A stretch of DNA of 64,000 nt from Sipunculus nudus (lineage: Eukaryota > Annelida > Sipuncula > Golfingiida > Sipunculidae). Location: the NCBI GenBank assembly GCA_026874595.1, contig CM049316.1:61699676-61763675 (forward strand). Direction: 5' to 3'. The translations under genes were made by a program, and so were the position numbers. The notes below the pieces were generated by a model. The model saw nothing but the letters and a program-made list of their open reading frames with translations, did not search any database and was not told the DNA's origin. Positions 12,216 to 23,060 of this stretch are shown piece after piece (within the stretch, counting starts at the first letter, position 1; each line of letters begins with the position of its first letter).

Positions 12216-12429
12216 AAAAAAATAATAAGTTCCTGTCACATACAGAACTCTCGGAATTAAGAAAACTTGATGCTGTATATGTGTTTATTAAATCCGATTA
12301 CAGATGTCTGGAAACTTGCGAAAACAATTAAAAACATGGTGATATTTACAAATTAAAGTTCATATAAACCAAAGTGTGAATAAAATTATACTCATTAATA
12401 GTTATGCAAAAAAAAATTACAATTATATA

Positions 12430-12640
12430 ATTCACTTATATAATTTACTGAAAATGTGCACCTTTTTCTGCTAAGTCGTCCAGAGACATGCATTATGGTT
12501 TTCTACTGGACCCGTAATGGACTTTGCCAGATTTTTCAAGTTTTAACATCCGAGTCTAAGTCTGAGTCAAAGACCATTATGTCAAAAGGAGAGTCCAAAA
12601 ATGGGAACTCGAGTCCAGACTTGAGACCTATATTACTGAT
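12430..12640 (+). repeat. Fragment rich in GAGTCCGAGT-type motifs
   Basis: TCCGAGTCTAAGTCTGAGTC, GGAGAGTCC and ACTCGAGTCCAGACTTGAGACC relate this fragment to the sequences at 55793-56391 and 57600-57720. No gene is seen. Confidence 0.4.
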
Positions 12641-14080
12641 TAAAATGCTGCAAACTTTCTCCAACTAATAAAACTGAGTATTGCACAAAAAGTTTATAGA
12701 CAGTGAAAATATCTTATGACAAGATACTATAATTTATGACACAGCAAATTTTGTTTCTTCAAACACGACTTTACGATTTAAGACTACCTTTAGCAATAAC
12801 CTAGCAATAACCTAAAACTTTGCTTTTGCTCAAACAGGCTGTTTTACATGTATAGTAATAGCCTCACTGACACATATAGGTATTGTCCCTCTATAGATTT
12901 CACCAATTAAATCCTTAATAATATATAATATACATAATATAGTAATATATAAGTACTGCCAAGCCTTCAAACAGTACTGAAAACTATTGCAGGTGTTGTT
13001 ACATCTCCACACACTTCAACAACTAAAGCCTCAATAACATGTTATTTATTAACTGAAGTACTGTTACACCAAACATTAAAAAAAATAGTACATAGTTCTT
13101 TTACACCTGCAATCTACAACACACACATGTCGCAACAAATCATGGCATCCAGTAATTTTTTTTAGAATTTTTGGTAATAAAAATAATATAAATACAGAGT
13201 CATACCATATTGTGATTTTGCAAACAAATTAATCATTTGATTTAGGCAACAAAGACTAATACATATCATATAAACTGGTCAATTTACACAATCAAAGGCC
13301 TAATAAAGTTGGAAACTAAAACGTGCTCCTGCTGGTGCCTCCCTGTGGAGAACATGAAATACTTTGTTTTGCTTTTTGTTCACAGAGATTTGAATTCGCA
13401 ATATTCGTGAAAGGAAAAATTTGGCAAAATTAATACCTATGTGAATGATTCTTGTCATCTACACAGGTAATTAGTCCTTTATACTTTAGTCTCACTGGCA
13501 TCTCATGTTCTTTATCCTTAGAAAGTTAAAAGATTGATATAATAAATGATGTTTTAGGCCAAAATAAAATGATTGGTTCTTGGGCAATCAATGCAGGTGG
13601 GCATGTTTCGATAAAAATGTCAAATGATAAGGGAAAAGCATGATAATAACAGATCCATTTTGCTAAATAAGTAAAAGCACTACAAAACAAAGGAAATGTT
13701 ATCAAAATTGATGATTTTATCTCACTGAAAGAAATGTCCTAGCAGTTGGAGCTCTAAATAGGCTAGTTTAAACTGAAAATCAAAATGTTTGATGCGGGGG
13801 ATTTAAAATTGACTCAGGCCGTGCTTGAGAACCATATCTTTTATTTTTTTCGCATTATATTATCCCTAATATGAAAAAAAAAAAATTAATATTAAGAATA
13901 ATATCAGAGCTTTTGTCTGATCTGTCAATAATGAACAAGAACAGCCATTCTTTAGGTTATTCTTAATTGATAAGATTTTGTGTGCAAATTAATTTATAAA
14001 TATAATTATAGATAAACTGTAAATTACTGAATCAGTGAATGGTGATAATAAGGAATCAGCAACTGTTTTGCAAGGAAGAA
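12640..14080. other. Intergenic, with the likely 3' UTR of the lectin-like gene
   Basis: AT-rich, no coding signal. A reverse AATAAA at 13845-13840 could end the lectin transcript about 245 bases after its stop. Confidence 0.45.
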
Positions 14081-14089
14081 AGCAACAAC

Positions 14090-15292
14090 TCAGGTGATGA
14101 TCACGCTAATGACACACATCACCACAATCAGGCTAATCATCCCAGTACCCAGTGACTGAGTGGGAGCGGCATCAGTTGAGGAAGTCACCGTCTGCTCCAC
14201 CGTGTGGATGGTCAGCGAGTGGTCATACGTAGAGGAACTTTCTGTGGACTGAGTGGGAGGGGCATCAGTTGAGGAAGTCACCGTCTGCTCCACCGTGTGG
14301 ATGGTCAGCGAGTGGTCATACGTAGAGGAACTTTCTGTGGAACAGTTTACGGTCTTCGCCTGCACTTCTCCAGTGACAGCCCTGATGAGTTTAACACAAT
14401 GGTCCTGGTAGTTTGGCTCTCCTTCCATCCATGGTATACCCAAAGCAGGGGTGCCATTGATGCAATAATCAAGTCTAGTCAGCCCTATCCACAACCTCTT
14501 CTGGACATTGTCCTGGAAGTGGTCAATGAATATTTTCACCAGTGCATCTGTTTCATTGACGTGGTTTGGTGTTGCCAGGATTCCATCAATCTGAACGCAA
14601 TAGTCTCGAGCCTGGAACCAAGTTAATTTCTCATGGAACAGTCGATAAGCTGCATCATTGAACAAGAGATCGCCAGGACGAAACAATTTGATGTTAAGTT
14701 TGCACACAAACTTTAGTTTGTCTATACAGTCATGATCCTCAAGGTACCTTATGTCAAGATCCACAACACCACACAGCTGCTCTGGCTGACGGTATATTTC
14801 ATTGTCGGTCAGATGTTCCTTGTACTTGTTCTTCTGACCAAGGAAGTAGAATCCTCCGTAGTTACATTCGTGGAAATCGGTGGGGATTTCTTTGAGATTT
14901 TTTCTAGCCATCTCTTCTTGCTTGTAGAACAAAATTGATGATACGTTTCTACCGCCACCTTCGTACAGGTCATTTGTTGTTTCACCGATTTGTGGCCATT
15001 TATGCAAAGTCCCAGGATAAGCTAGAGTGCCAATAATTTTTGAAAAGAGCACCATCGAGAAGAGAACAAACCTGAGGAACTTCCTAATCTGTATCTGGCG
15101 AATAGCAAACTGCTTCTCAATCAGCCATCGAACGACGACCTTAATCAACTTTTCCGTCTTTGGATTTGTTTTATCATACTCGTTCTTGATCTCGGCTGTT
15201 GAGGGAATCCTCTCTGGCTCTCTGGGCTGGAGGATTTTATTAGGATGTCCCCAACGGACATCAACCAATGGCGGATCAGATACAACTGGCAT
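14090..15292 (-). CDS. C-type-lectin-like membrane protein, intronless, 400 residues
   Basis: This is one uninterrupted frame from ATG 15292 to TGA 14090. Residues 1-71 are polar and Lys/Arg-rich, and 72-91 are a hydrophobic segment fitting a signal anchor. Residues about 140-199 look like the C-terminal half of one C-type lectin fold (C174...DHDC189...KFVC197). A second fold starts near 211: LTWFQARDYC (220s), RLWIGLTR (266-273), WMEGEPN (288-294) and C299. EPN is the mannose-type calcium/sugar motif. The usual WND is not seen (TVNC 314-317 sits there), and the last strand with its cysteine is missing. Instead come two nearly identical 31-residue Ser/Thr-rich repeats (319-349, 350-380) and a hydrophobic tail (385-400). 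Surface carbohydrate or immune recognition is an inference. A GTAAAC at 14350 could be a donor for an alternative 3' end. A possible AATAAA lies at 13845-13840. The gene is real; its ligand is unknown. Confidence 0.85.
   Translation of the reverse strand: MPVVSDPPLVDVRWGHPNKILQPREPERIPSTAEIKNEYDKTNPKTEKLIKVVVRWLIEKQFAIRQIQIRKFLRFVLFSMVLFSKIIGTLAYPGTLHKWPQIGETTNDLYEGGGRNVSSILFYKQEEMARKNLKEIPTDFHECNYGGFYFLGQKNKYKEHLTDNEIYRQPEQLCGVVDLDIRYLEDHDCIDKLKFVCKLNIKLFRPGDLLFNDAAYRLFHEKLTWFQARDYCVQIDGILATPNHVNETDALVKIFIDHFQDNVQKRLWIGLTRLDYCINGTPALGIPWMEGEPNYQDHCVKLIRAVTGEVQAKTVNCSTESSSTYDHSLTIHTVEQTVTSSTDAPPTQSTESSSTYDHSLTIHTVEQTVTSSTDAAPTQSLGTGMISLIVVMCVISVIIT
14153..14338 (-). repeat. Two 93-bp tandem repeats inside the lectin-like gene
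   Basis: Two adjacent 93-base units, almost identical at DNA level, each code a 31-residue TESSSTYDHS...PTQS stalk unit. The length is a multiple of three, so gain or loss of copies keeps the frame. Near-identity suggests recent duplication or ongoing conversion. The units are rich in Ser and Thr and could be O-glycosylated (inference). Confidence 0.9.
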
Positions 15293-15600
15293 GGTAACGT
15301 TACTACAACTTACTGCAGTTATGCCGGCAGTAGGGCACTGCTTCCGGTTCGGTGTTACTGTTGAATGGACGCTCTCAGAGTTACAAAGATTGACAAAACC
15401 GTCTCAGCAATTTCTTAATGTTGATCGTAAAACTAAAACGGCAGGTCAAACTAGATATGGACATGTACTACGTATTCACTTTTCCGTCACTGTCAATTAT
15501 CTAACTGGATGAAGTCTCAGCTATGTTCAGATTCCGGTGGGACTGCTTATTATCAGACCTTGAACCTTCCAACTAGCACACACTAAAAGTCGGGGCCCGT
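15293..15600 (-). promoter_or_regulatory. 5' flank of the lectin-like gene
   Basis: These 300 bases upstream of the start codon hold no other gene. A CTGCAG at about 15313-15318 could be a 3' splice site for a non-coding leader exon. The frame stays open for several codons upstream of the ATG, so a slightly earlier start through an upstream exon cannot be excluded. No clear TATA box was found. Confidence 0.25.
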
Positions 15601-16165
15601 TGTGGACAAAACCAGTGTGTCTTTAAAAACTTTTTAAAGTGATAAACGGGTTTTTCATCAACCTGATATTAAAATTAATGAAAATAAAGGATATCTCTAT
15701 ATAACAATCGAAAATTTGATTTTCATATGAATCTCAAAGCATCATTATGTGACTTTTTTTTCTCGCATTTACATTAAGTTTTTATTTGATTTTCAAAGGG
15801 AATTATTACTCATCAAAGCAAATAAATAATATAAAGCAATAAAATACATATACAGTCCTATTTTATAAAATATATTGGGACACATCAAAATTTGAGAAGC
15901 GTTTTAATTATTATTCACATTAGTTCAAATGTTTACCCAGCTTCATTTGACACTATATTATAACTGATATACAGCTAAAAATAAGCTTATATCGACATCA
16001 AAGTTTGATTGAGAGATGTAGATGTTTACCTATAAGCCCCTAATGTATTATCAGTTAACTTTACAACAAAGGAGAGTTATTTTAATTTTAATGACGAATT
16101 TGCGAGAGTATTGTTTATAATCTGTTAGGTTACAACCAATCTGAAATCGAAAAACTTTGCATTTG

Positions 16166-16233
<68 letters not shown>

Positions 16234-18200
16234 TCACTTCAAACGAATCATATACATTTCATGGCACATAAAAAAATATAAGATATATAAAACAACAGAT
16301 ATGTCATTATTACATAACAAAAACAAACAAACATATTAATGGGTATAAAATATATAGCCTTGAATACATAACTAAATCTGGATTGGTAAGGCTACTTGAC
16401 ACAAGTAATACAGTCAAATGCACAGCAACGGCCTTTTGTCCTATTTGTCAATATCGTTGTAAAAAAGGCGATATAATAATAACATTATAGGTTATGAATT
16501 AAATCTAAAGAATACATATGTGAACTAAAAAAAGATAAATCTATCTTTATGGTAATATTGAGTCATTTCTAAATTAAGCCATTATCTTAATATTAAGTCA
16601 AATCTCGTTCAAGATGCATCTCTATCGTCCAAAATCCATGCGGTCATCCGGTAAACAAACATGAAGGAGGATTTACCGGTATGCAGAAGTTCTCTCGTAC
16701 ATGGCAGGTGCTGCTAGAAAGTATACTACACATGCATATATAAAGTTTCGTCATGTTTATTTTAAGTGAGGCGTACCTGTAGACCCTGAGACGTCAGAAA
16801 TCATGAAAATATTTGTATCCTCATACTTGCCCCACGAAATTCAATTTATACTTTTCCCTTGATAGTATCAAGACATCATCTCTCTGTTGCCACTATAAGG
16901 ATAGCGCATAATTCTTAAATTTTAATTTTGTGTAATAATGGCAAAACACTGACACAAGTTCCTGAATCTGCATGAGGACTGTCCCGTTCTATCGAATCAA
17001 TGTGACTACCGCTCATATTTCCAGTTTTCACGTCATGAGAAAAGAATTACAAGCAAATATTTTACCCTAAAGTCAATATGTATCAATTGCATGTATACCA
17101 AGAAGAATATATATTTGTCAAAGATGGCAACCAATCTTGGCGTACAGACTGACATGCACTTGTACAGGGCTTTTCCATATAACCTTTAGGTCCGAGAGGG
17201 GGCGCCACTATAATAATCGTGATCAACAGATTTCTTTCTCTATGTTTTTGACAAAACCTCACGGCTGCAAATGGTTCCCGGCTTAAAATTCTAATTTAAA
17301 CAAAGTGTGAAAATTAGTTTTAAAATCGTGTTCCATGTTTCCTAGCTTGAGGATTATTGTATATAAAAATACAGTGATATAATAATGTATACTTTTGTAT
17401 GAAATATAATATGGATCAATAAACCTTATTGAAATATGCAGTATATCCTTATACAATATAATATAATATAATATAATATAATATATAGTATAACATAATA
17501 TGATATTCATTCTTATTTTTAAATACAATATGGTATATATTAATATTTAATATAGCCCTACTTATATTTGTGGGCACAATATGTAACGACATTTCACTGA
17601 AAATATTGCACATAAGAAAAGTGATCTTTGGTTTGTATATTTGTAGGCCTACTTTGTGCTGAGGATTTAAAAAAAAATATAACTGCATGACTGCCATATT
17701 CACTGCTCAATTTTGTACTCAGTATAGGTGAAATATGTACATAATATCACACAGACCTGATACATATTATTCATGGGTGGCGCCATGCATGTTCCTTTCC
17801 ACCAACCTCCAAGATCCAGGATCTATATAGCAGCCATGACAGAGTTAATGCCTCCCTGTGGATCGAGACTGTCCCAGCTATGCACATAATCAAGCGTTTT
17901 TCTGGCAACGACAATCTGGCAAACATAATACAGCAACGGAAAAAAAAAGTATCTGGCAATTTTTCGAATCGGCCTTGGAGTAATTATTTTTTTTTGCTAT
18001 TGCCGGACATATGTCGCGCATGTACACGGCACTTAGCCCTGCCTCGACTTAAGTGTATTTACTTTTACTACTAAAGTTTTAAAAATAAAACGTGATTCAA
18101 TGCACCGATAGACGTAACTCAGTACTAGCTCTTATCACATGAAGAGGGTCGGATAGTGGTGATGAGTTATATAAATTGCCTCGAGGTGGCAGTACCGTGG
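15600..18200. other. AT-rich intergenic DNA
   Basis: It holds the (TA)n run at 16168-16231 and an AATAT/ATAAT pentamer stretch at 17455-17490. GGTGGCGCCATGC occurs at 17775 as a near match to the palindrome described elsewhere. No supported gene. Confidence 0.55.
16168..16231. repeat. (TA)n microsatellite
   Basis: This is an uninterrupted TA run of about 64 bases. Similar runs lie at 8657-8716, 37313-37342, 39757-39801, 46079-46108, 58466-58516 and 63716-63769. They explain the YIYI-type short frames. Confidence 0.98.
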
Positions 18201-18254
18201 CACTAAGTGCGATACAGTGTGAGAAAATTCTCTGTCAGAGAACAATTAAAGCAG

Positions 18255-18577
18255 CGTTTCCATGTGCGCGTATATGCGGATATGCGTGAAAAATTGCTCA
18301 TATATGATTTTGTAACGGGGGTGTCTCCATGTGTCCGTCAGCGTATATACGTATGTGCGTTTATGCGTGAAAATCGTTCACGCATAAGGTCTGCGTGAAC
18401 TCCGGGATTCAGGGTAAAATGATGTCATTTCACCATCTTTTTGTGGAAGGCCTGCTTGACCCACTGTACAAATATATACGTCTGCCAGTTCACGCATACA
18501 CGCATAAACGCACTCATGGAAACATACAAATTTTTCACGCATATACGCACATACGCATATACGCGCACATGGAAACG
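18255..18577. mobile_element. Foldback (long inverted repeat) element
   Basis: The left arm begins CGTTTCCATGTGCGCGTATA and the right arm ends with its exact reverse complement. The arms are filled with tandem GCGTATATGCG-type decamers. A loop with ATGATGTCATTTCACCATC lies between. TTAA occurs near both outer edges (18246-18249, 18582-18585) but the sequence between it and the arms differs. A second, older copy is at 5970-6230. Confidence 0.82.
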
Positions 18578-19445
18578 GAACTTAAGAGGCATTTCATAGA
18601 CTTGACCAGTCCGCAAATGACGCCACTTCTACCATGCACGGGCAGCATTCTCAAGCATTGAAAAATAATTGTAGTTTTACAACCACTCAAATGCCATGAA
18701 AACTCAATGTATGGGCGTAAAGGCTAAAACAAGTTATCTGGTTTTTTTTTTATTTACACGGTAATATAATCTAATCTACTTATAATTTTCATCAGGCGGA
18801 AACAACTATTTTCAGCCACCGCAACCATTTTTTAAACAGTTTAAAATCCTTTTTTTTTAGGCCAGGACCCTCTGCTTTTCCGAAAACGAGGATTTACTGA
18901 AGCTTACTCATCAACAGGCCTATTCCTTGATTAGCGCCCCCTCCCCCTTTCTAAATCATGGATTTCCCTTGAGGTATCTTCCCATTTAAATTGCATCAGA
19001 AAATCTATCATTAAGATCGACCTAGCTGTGAAGATAAAGAAATAGCCATGACGTCACGTGACTGTATTTTCATAATGTATCATACATGGCCCCACCTATA
19101 CACTGCATTCAGCCTGTTTCTTGAAGTGTAAGACTGGTATAGACATAAACAGGATAAAAGTAATAATCCACTTTGCATATTATTCTGTCAGACAAAACCT
19201 TAAACGATGCTGATTAACTTGCATACTTTTATATTTGTTTAAGGCGACCTTACAAGTTTCCGTGTACACACGTACAGCAGAACGTGAATACTTCAATTAC
19301 CCATAAAAAATTGAAACACAGATCTATTTACGGTATTATGGTGCAAGTACCTACAAGAGCGCCCCCTTCTGTGTGAAAAAGACACCATCCAGAACAAGTC
19401 ATCACTTGTCAATTAATAGATACCAATCGACCCATCCTTCTCAAT

Positions 19446-19517
19446 AGCAGAGTGGCGCAGTGGAAGCGTGCTGGGCTCATAACTCAGAGGTCCGTGGATC
19501 GAAACCACGCTCTGCTA
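19446..19517 (+). tRNA. tRNA-iMet: Initiator tRNA-Met (CAT)
   Basis: The 72 bases fold into a full cloverleaf. The acceptor stem AGCAGAG/CTCTGCT is perfect with discriminator A, and the D arm GTGGCGCAGTGGAAGCGT matches the animal initiator closely. The anticodon stem CTGGG/CTCAG surrounds loop CTCATAA with anticodon CAT, and the T stem CGTGG/CCACG is perfect. The T loop ATCGAAA has A at positions 54 and 60, diagnostic of eukaryotic initiator rather than elongator tRNA-Met. It carries T33 and a G-U pair in the lower anticodon stem, where many animals have C33 and three G-C pairs. A and B boxes are internal. A TTTTT run at 19521-19525 is the expected pol III stop. It is very probably functional. 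Confidence 0.97.
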
Positions 19518-19520
19518 ACA

Positions 19521-19525
19521 TTTTT
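19521..19525 (+). terminator. Pol III T-run terminator of the initiator tRNA
   Basis: Five consecutive T residues begin four bases after the mature tRNA 3' end, the usual position for RNA polymerase III termination. Confidence 0.8.
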
Positions 19526-19529
19526 CCCT

Positions 19530-20439
19530 TATTATAAACTTCAAGGTGATCCTACATTAGAATATTTTTAACGATTTTATAGTAATTTACATAGGAAGTG
19601 CTTTTTTCCACTCCCCCCAGGGATTCCCAATTCTTATGTTAGTAGTTTAATATTTCTTACAAGTTAATACAACAGAAATTAAATATATTAATTTACAGCA
19701 ACTCTTTAGGATTACAACATTGTTGAATATATATAATACAAAATGAATGATATTGGTCTTACCTATGAGATGCTTATCTTCAAGGTGTAGTGACATAATC
19801 TTATAGCATCCTGTGTTGCTTTTATAATTTTAGTTTTAGTTTTCTTTCAATCAAAGTTCTAGTAATTTTCATCTATTTTGACACCACAGTTACATCATTC
19901 AAGATGTTCAAGAAGAAATCAGTGGCACGGTAAATTACTGAAAAAACATTATCCCCGGATAGCAGGTGCTAGTCCAGTTTAACTGTCTGCACTTTACCGG
20001 TACAGGTCTAGTATTCTGAGCCAAGAGCTGACAGCACTTGTTAGATTAAGCATATATGGACACAAAACCGGGGCTCACTGATGAAGTGGCATCCACTGAA
20101 GGACTCAGCGAAGAATCAAGTGTTGCCTAAATCTCCCTCAATTGTATTAATTGTGCTGCTTTAAGTTTTCATGTTTGACATATATATATAAATTATTAAA
20201 ATTATTATTAATATCAAACAAAGATTCAAGTTAATTTGCAGAAAAATTTAAATTTCTATGTCTTGGAATTTTTTATTTGCAAATATGAGTGCAATTTAAC
20301 TGTCAGTTCTTACTCTGCACATCATAAATGTTTTAAAAAATAAAACTATAAAAAAAAATTGTTTAAAAGGACCTAATTGTGTAACTATGTGTCCTAGCTT
20401 AATGCCCCTCTTAAAGTGTATGAAAGAGATTTTGTAAAG

Positions 20440-20473
<34 letters not shown>

Positions 20474-21060
20474 ATCCAGACTTGCCTAACAGCTGAAATG
20501 AATGAATACCATATTTTTGTCACTTTAACAACAAAAATACTTATACTGTATCCAGCCTTTACCAGCCTCCCGGGGAGTGGAAATGAAGGCCTGTCCTATC
20601 TTTATCAGAAAATTATCTGTCATATATCTTATACATTATTGTAAGTTTAAAGTCCAAACAGGTTCATTCTTCGGTGCATGAAATTCGTATTTCATTTTTC
20701 ACTGTAATCTGTGAACTGTTTTTGTTTAAAAAATAAAATAAATCTTATTTATAATAAATATGAACTGTATATCGGTCACCATGCACAGATAAGTATAGAA
20801 ATACACATTTTTGCGAATGATTTGAAAATAGTTGAAGGTAATTCCTCGGTGACCAGGCAGAGTGTAATAACGAAAACACTCCCTCCCTCATTATAGAAAA
20901 TTTGGATACTATATCCTAACAGAGCAAATCATACTTCATTCATCATCTTCAACTAACGAATCTGAAAGTAATGAACTGTGGATAACTTAAATAAAATCTA
21001 ATTGATGATAAAAAAACCCCCTGAAAAATGAAAAATGAATCACGAAAATAAATGGGAAAA
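19530..21060. other. Intergenic DNA downstream of the initiator tRNA
   Basis: Only the poly-A run at 20441 stands out. I found no exon with matching splice sites. Confidence 0.5.
20441..20472 (+). repeat. Poly-A run
   Basis: About 31 A residues follow TTTGTAAAG. It could be the tail of a retroposed sequence, but no recognisable body was found upstream. Confidence 0.8.
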
Positions 21061-21096
21061 TAAATAGATAAAATGAGAAATATTGCAGCTTCAACT

Positions 21097-21143
21097 GGGG
21101 GGGGGGGGGGGGGGGAGGGGGGGGGAGGGGGGGGGGGGGGGGG
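21097..21143. repeat. Long poly-G run with A interruptions
   Basis: About 45 nearly pure G residues. Comparable runs lie at 1-16, 2649-2667, 7950-7981, 8504-8517, 25637-25656 and 61346-61358. Their lengths may be imprecise in the assembly. Confidence 0.95.
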
Positions 21144-21404
21144 TTGGTTGGTTGGGGGAAGGCTTCGCTGGCGCTCCGCCACTGTTGTCCATAAAGTACG
21201 TATATCCGTCCAGCAGGAGTATCATAGTGTAGCTGCTTATTTATTCTGGGAGGAAATTGGGCTTGGGCAGCATGCACTCGCACAATTTAAAGAGATAAAA
21301 TAACACTTTTTACTGGAATAAAATTTAGAGCCTAAACCTTCAAAATATCAGGACTGCATATTATTATCTAGACTTATAAATGAAACAGAAAGATACTTAC
21401 CAGA

Positions 21405-21720
21405 CTAGATAAAAGGACTGCTCTTTGGATGTGGGTGGCTCTTCACCTGGGTAGCCGACATTGTCGTTAAACCAACCCCAAGGTGAAAAAGAAGCCATAT
21501 ACCCTCTGCCTGCCACAGAGGGCAGGCACAGGGGTCCACTGCTCGATGATCCAAGAGCGATTGGAATCGCCAGGGCCAGGGGGTTTTATCCCAAAGGGCA
21601 AAATCCCTAGCTGCCTGTGATTGGCTATGGGGCATCTCTATATTCACTGTCAATCGGCGTTTATGCCCCGCCCCTGCATGACCAACTGAGGTCCAGGTCA
21701 AAGGGCAAGAATGTTACAAT
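21405..21720. other. GC-richer block of unknown nature
   Basis: It contains a short inverted repeat CCTCTGCCTGCC/GGGCAGGC and CTGTGATTGGCTATGG (reverse CCAAT). The - strand is open for 98 codons but shows no domain or splice logic. It may be a repeat or a promoter. Confidence 0.3.
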
Positions 21721-22009
21721 AGGACACATAGGTCCATGCACGGACTATGTGGAACCCAGCCAATATTAAAGTATAATATAAATAATTCGTGAAGGATTTT
21801 TAGGGGTCAAAATTTGAACTCAATTGTCTGTGCGAAATAACTTTAGACCTTATAAATGGGGATCGGGGGGGGGGGGGATGGTCACTAGCAATGATAACAT
21901 GACATTCAGGCCTTTAAAAAACATATCTGGGCTCAGCGTCTTCAGTTAATAAAAAATCGACGATTGGATCACAGGCTGCCACTAGGGGGTCACAGGAAGC
22001 AACAAATTT

Positions 22010-22335
22010 TAATATATCACTAGCAATTACCCGTGCTACGCACGGTTCTGGGCGAGCATTTAGTTCTAATGTCAAATAGTCTGTCATAGTTTCATGTCTT
22101 GGGTGTACAATGTTACTGTCTCTTTGAATCCGACATTTGGTATAAGTGTTCTGTCTCTGAGTTAACCTTGTGTCGGAGTCTGAATGACCTGGACAAATAC
22201 GTTCTTGTCCGAATGGTGGAATGTCTTCGGACAAACCCGGAGCATATGTATGTCAAAAATCACGGCAAACCGTAGTGTCAGAGGAGACATGTAAATTCAC
22301 ACAAATCGCATTACGCTATTAATACATAGATCCAT
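22010..22335 (+). repeat. Dispersed repeat with CCGTGCTACGCACGG hairpin head
   Basis: It begins with an ACTAGCAATTA block and the near-palindrome CCGTGCTACGCACGG. It ends with TTCGGACAAACCC, ATCACGGCAAAC, TCAGAGGAGA and TTACGCTATTAATACATAGAT. The same ending occurs at 24800-24925. Confidence 0.55.
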
Positions 22336-22789
22336 TATATGCATGGATTCATGCATAAAACTCCAATTGAAGCCGAGAGGTTGGCAGGAGAATTTTCGAA
22401 GAATTTGATATGTTTATTAAAATCATTTTATATGAAAATAAATACTATGCTGAACATCGCCATTTAAAGTTGCCCTCCGCGCCCGTGAATCCGCCATTAA
22501 AGGAACCTGTTATCTTGCATGCATGGTAGTACAGTACAGCGCTGAGACTAGTCCGCCACATACGGACTCCATTTATGTGATATGGAGTCCGACCGTCTGG
22601 CGGTGAGAGTTCACCCTGCGGTACATGGAGGGACATATAACATGAAATACCACTGCTTCTTGTGCAATAGAGAAGCCATCTTGTATTTATATATAGAAAT
22701 ATACTTATTATGTATAAAATTAAATCGATATATCACTTTTATGTGCGCCTGTAAATGTTTTTTTATCCTTTGAACTGCCGGGGTTCAGA

Positions 22790-23060
22790 TGTTGCATGCG
22801 CAACAGGACACCGCCGGAAAAGGAATCCCATGCAAATTAGGTGGGCAATCTATGCAAAAGAGGAATTCAGGGGGGCTTTTCCCAGGAATGCCAGTGCCGT
22901 GCACTAGGAGAGACCATATTTTCATAAGCATCCTTCCCATCATACATCGCGTGTTGTCAATGATGCTAATTTCCTATTGGCTGTTCAAACTTGAAGGCTC
23001 CAGCGGCCCAACGGAGATGAAGTAATATCTGACTTCATTCAGAGTAAGTGCCTAACTTCT
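22790..23060 (+). promoter_or_regulatory. Promoter-like block with octamer and CCAAT motifs
   Basis: The motifs are TTGCATGCGCAA (NRF1-like), ATGCAAAT (an exact octamer, in CCATGCAAATTAGG), CCTATTGGCTG (reverse CCAAT) and then CATTCAGAGTAAGTGCC, which could be the donor of a non-coding first exon. No coding exon was found downstream, so this is only a candidate. Confidence 0.25.

Noticed and set aside
15027..15512. 161-codon open frame on the + strand over the lectin gene start
   Set aside because: It is the antisense shadow of the lectin-like coding frame and its promoter; no domain is visible.
20987..21303. Proline- or glycine-rich frames around 21.1 kb
   Set aside because: They are by-products of a 45-base poly-G run.
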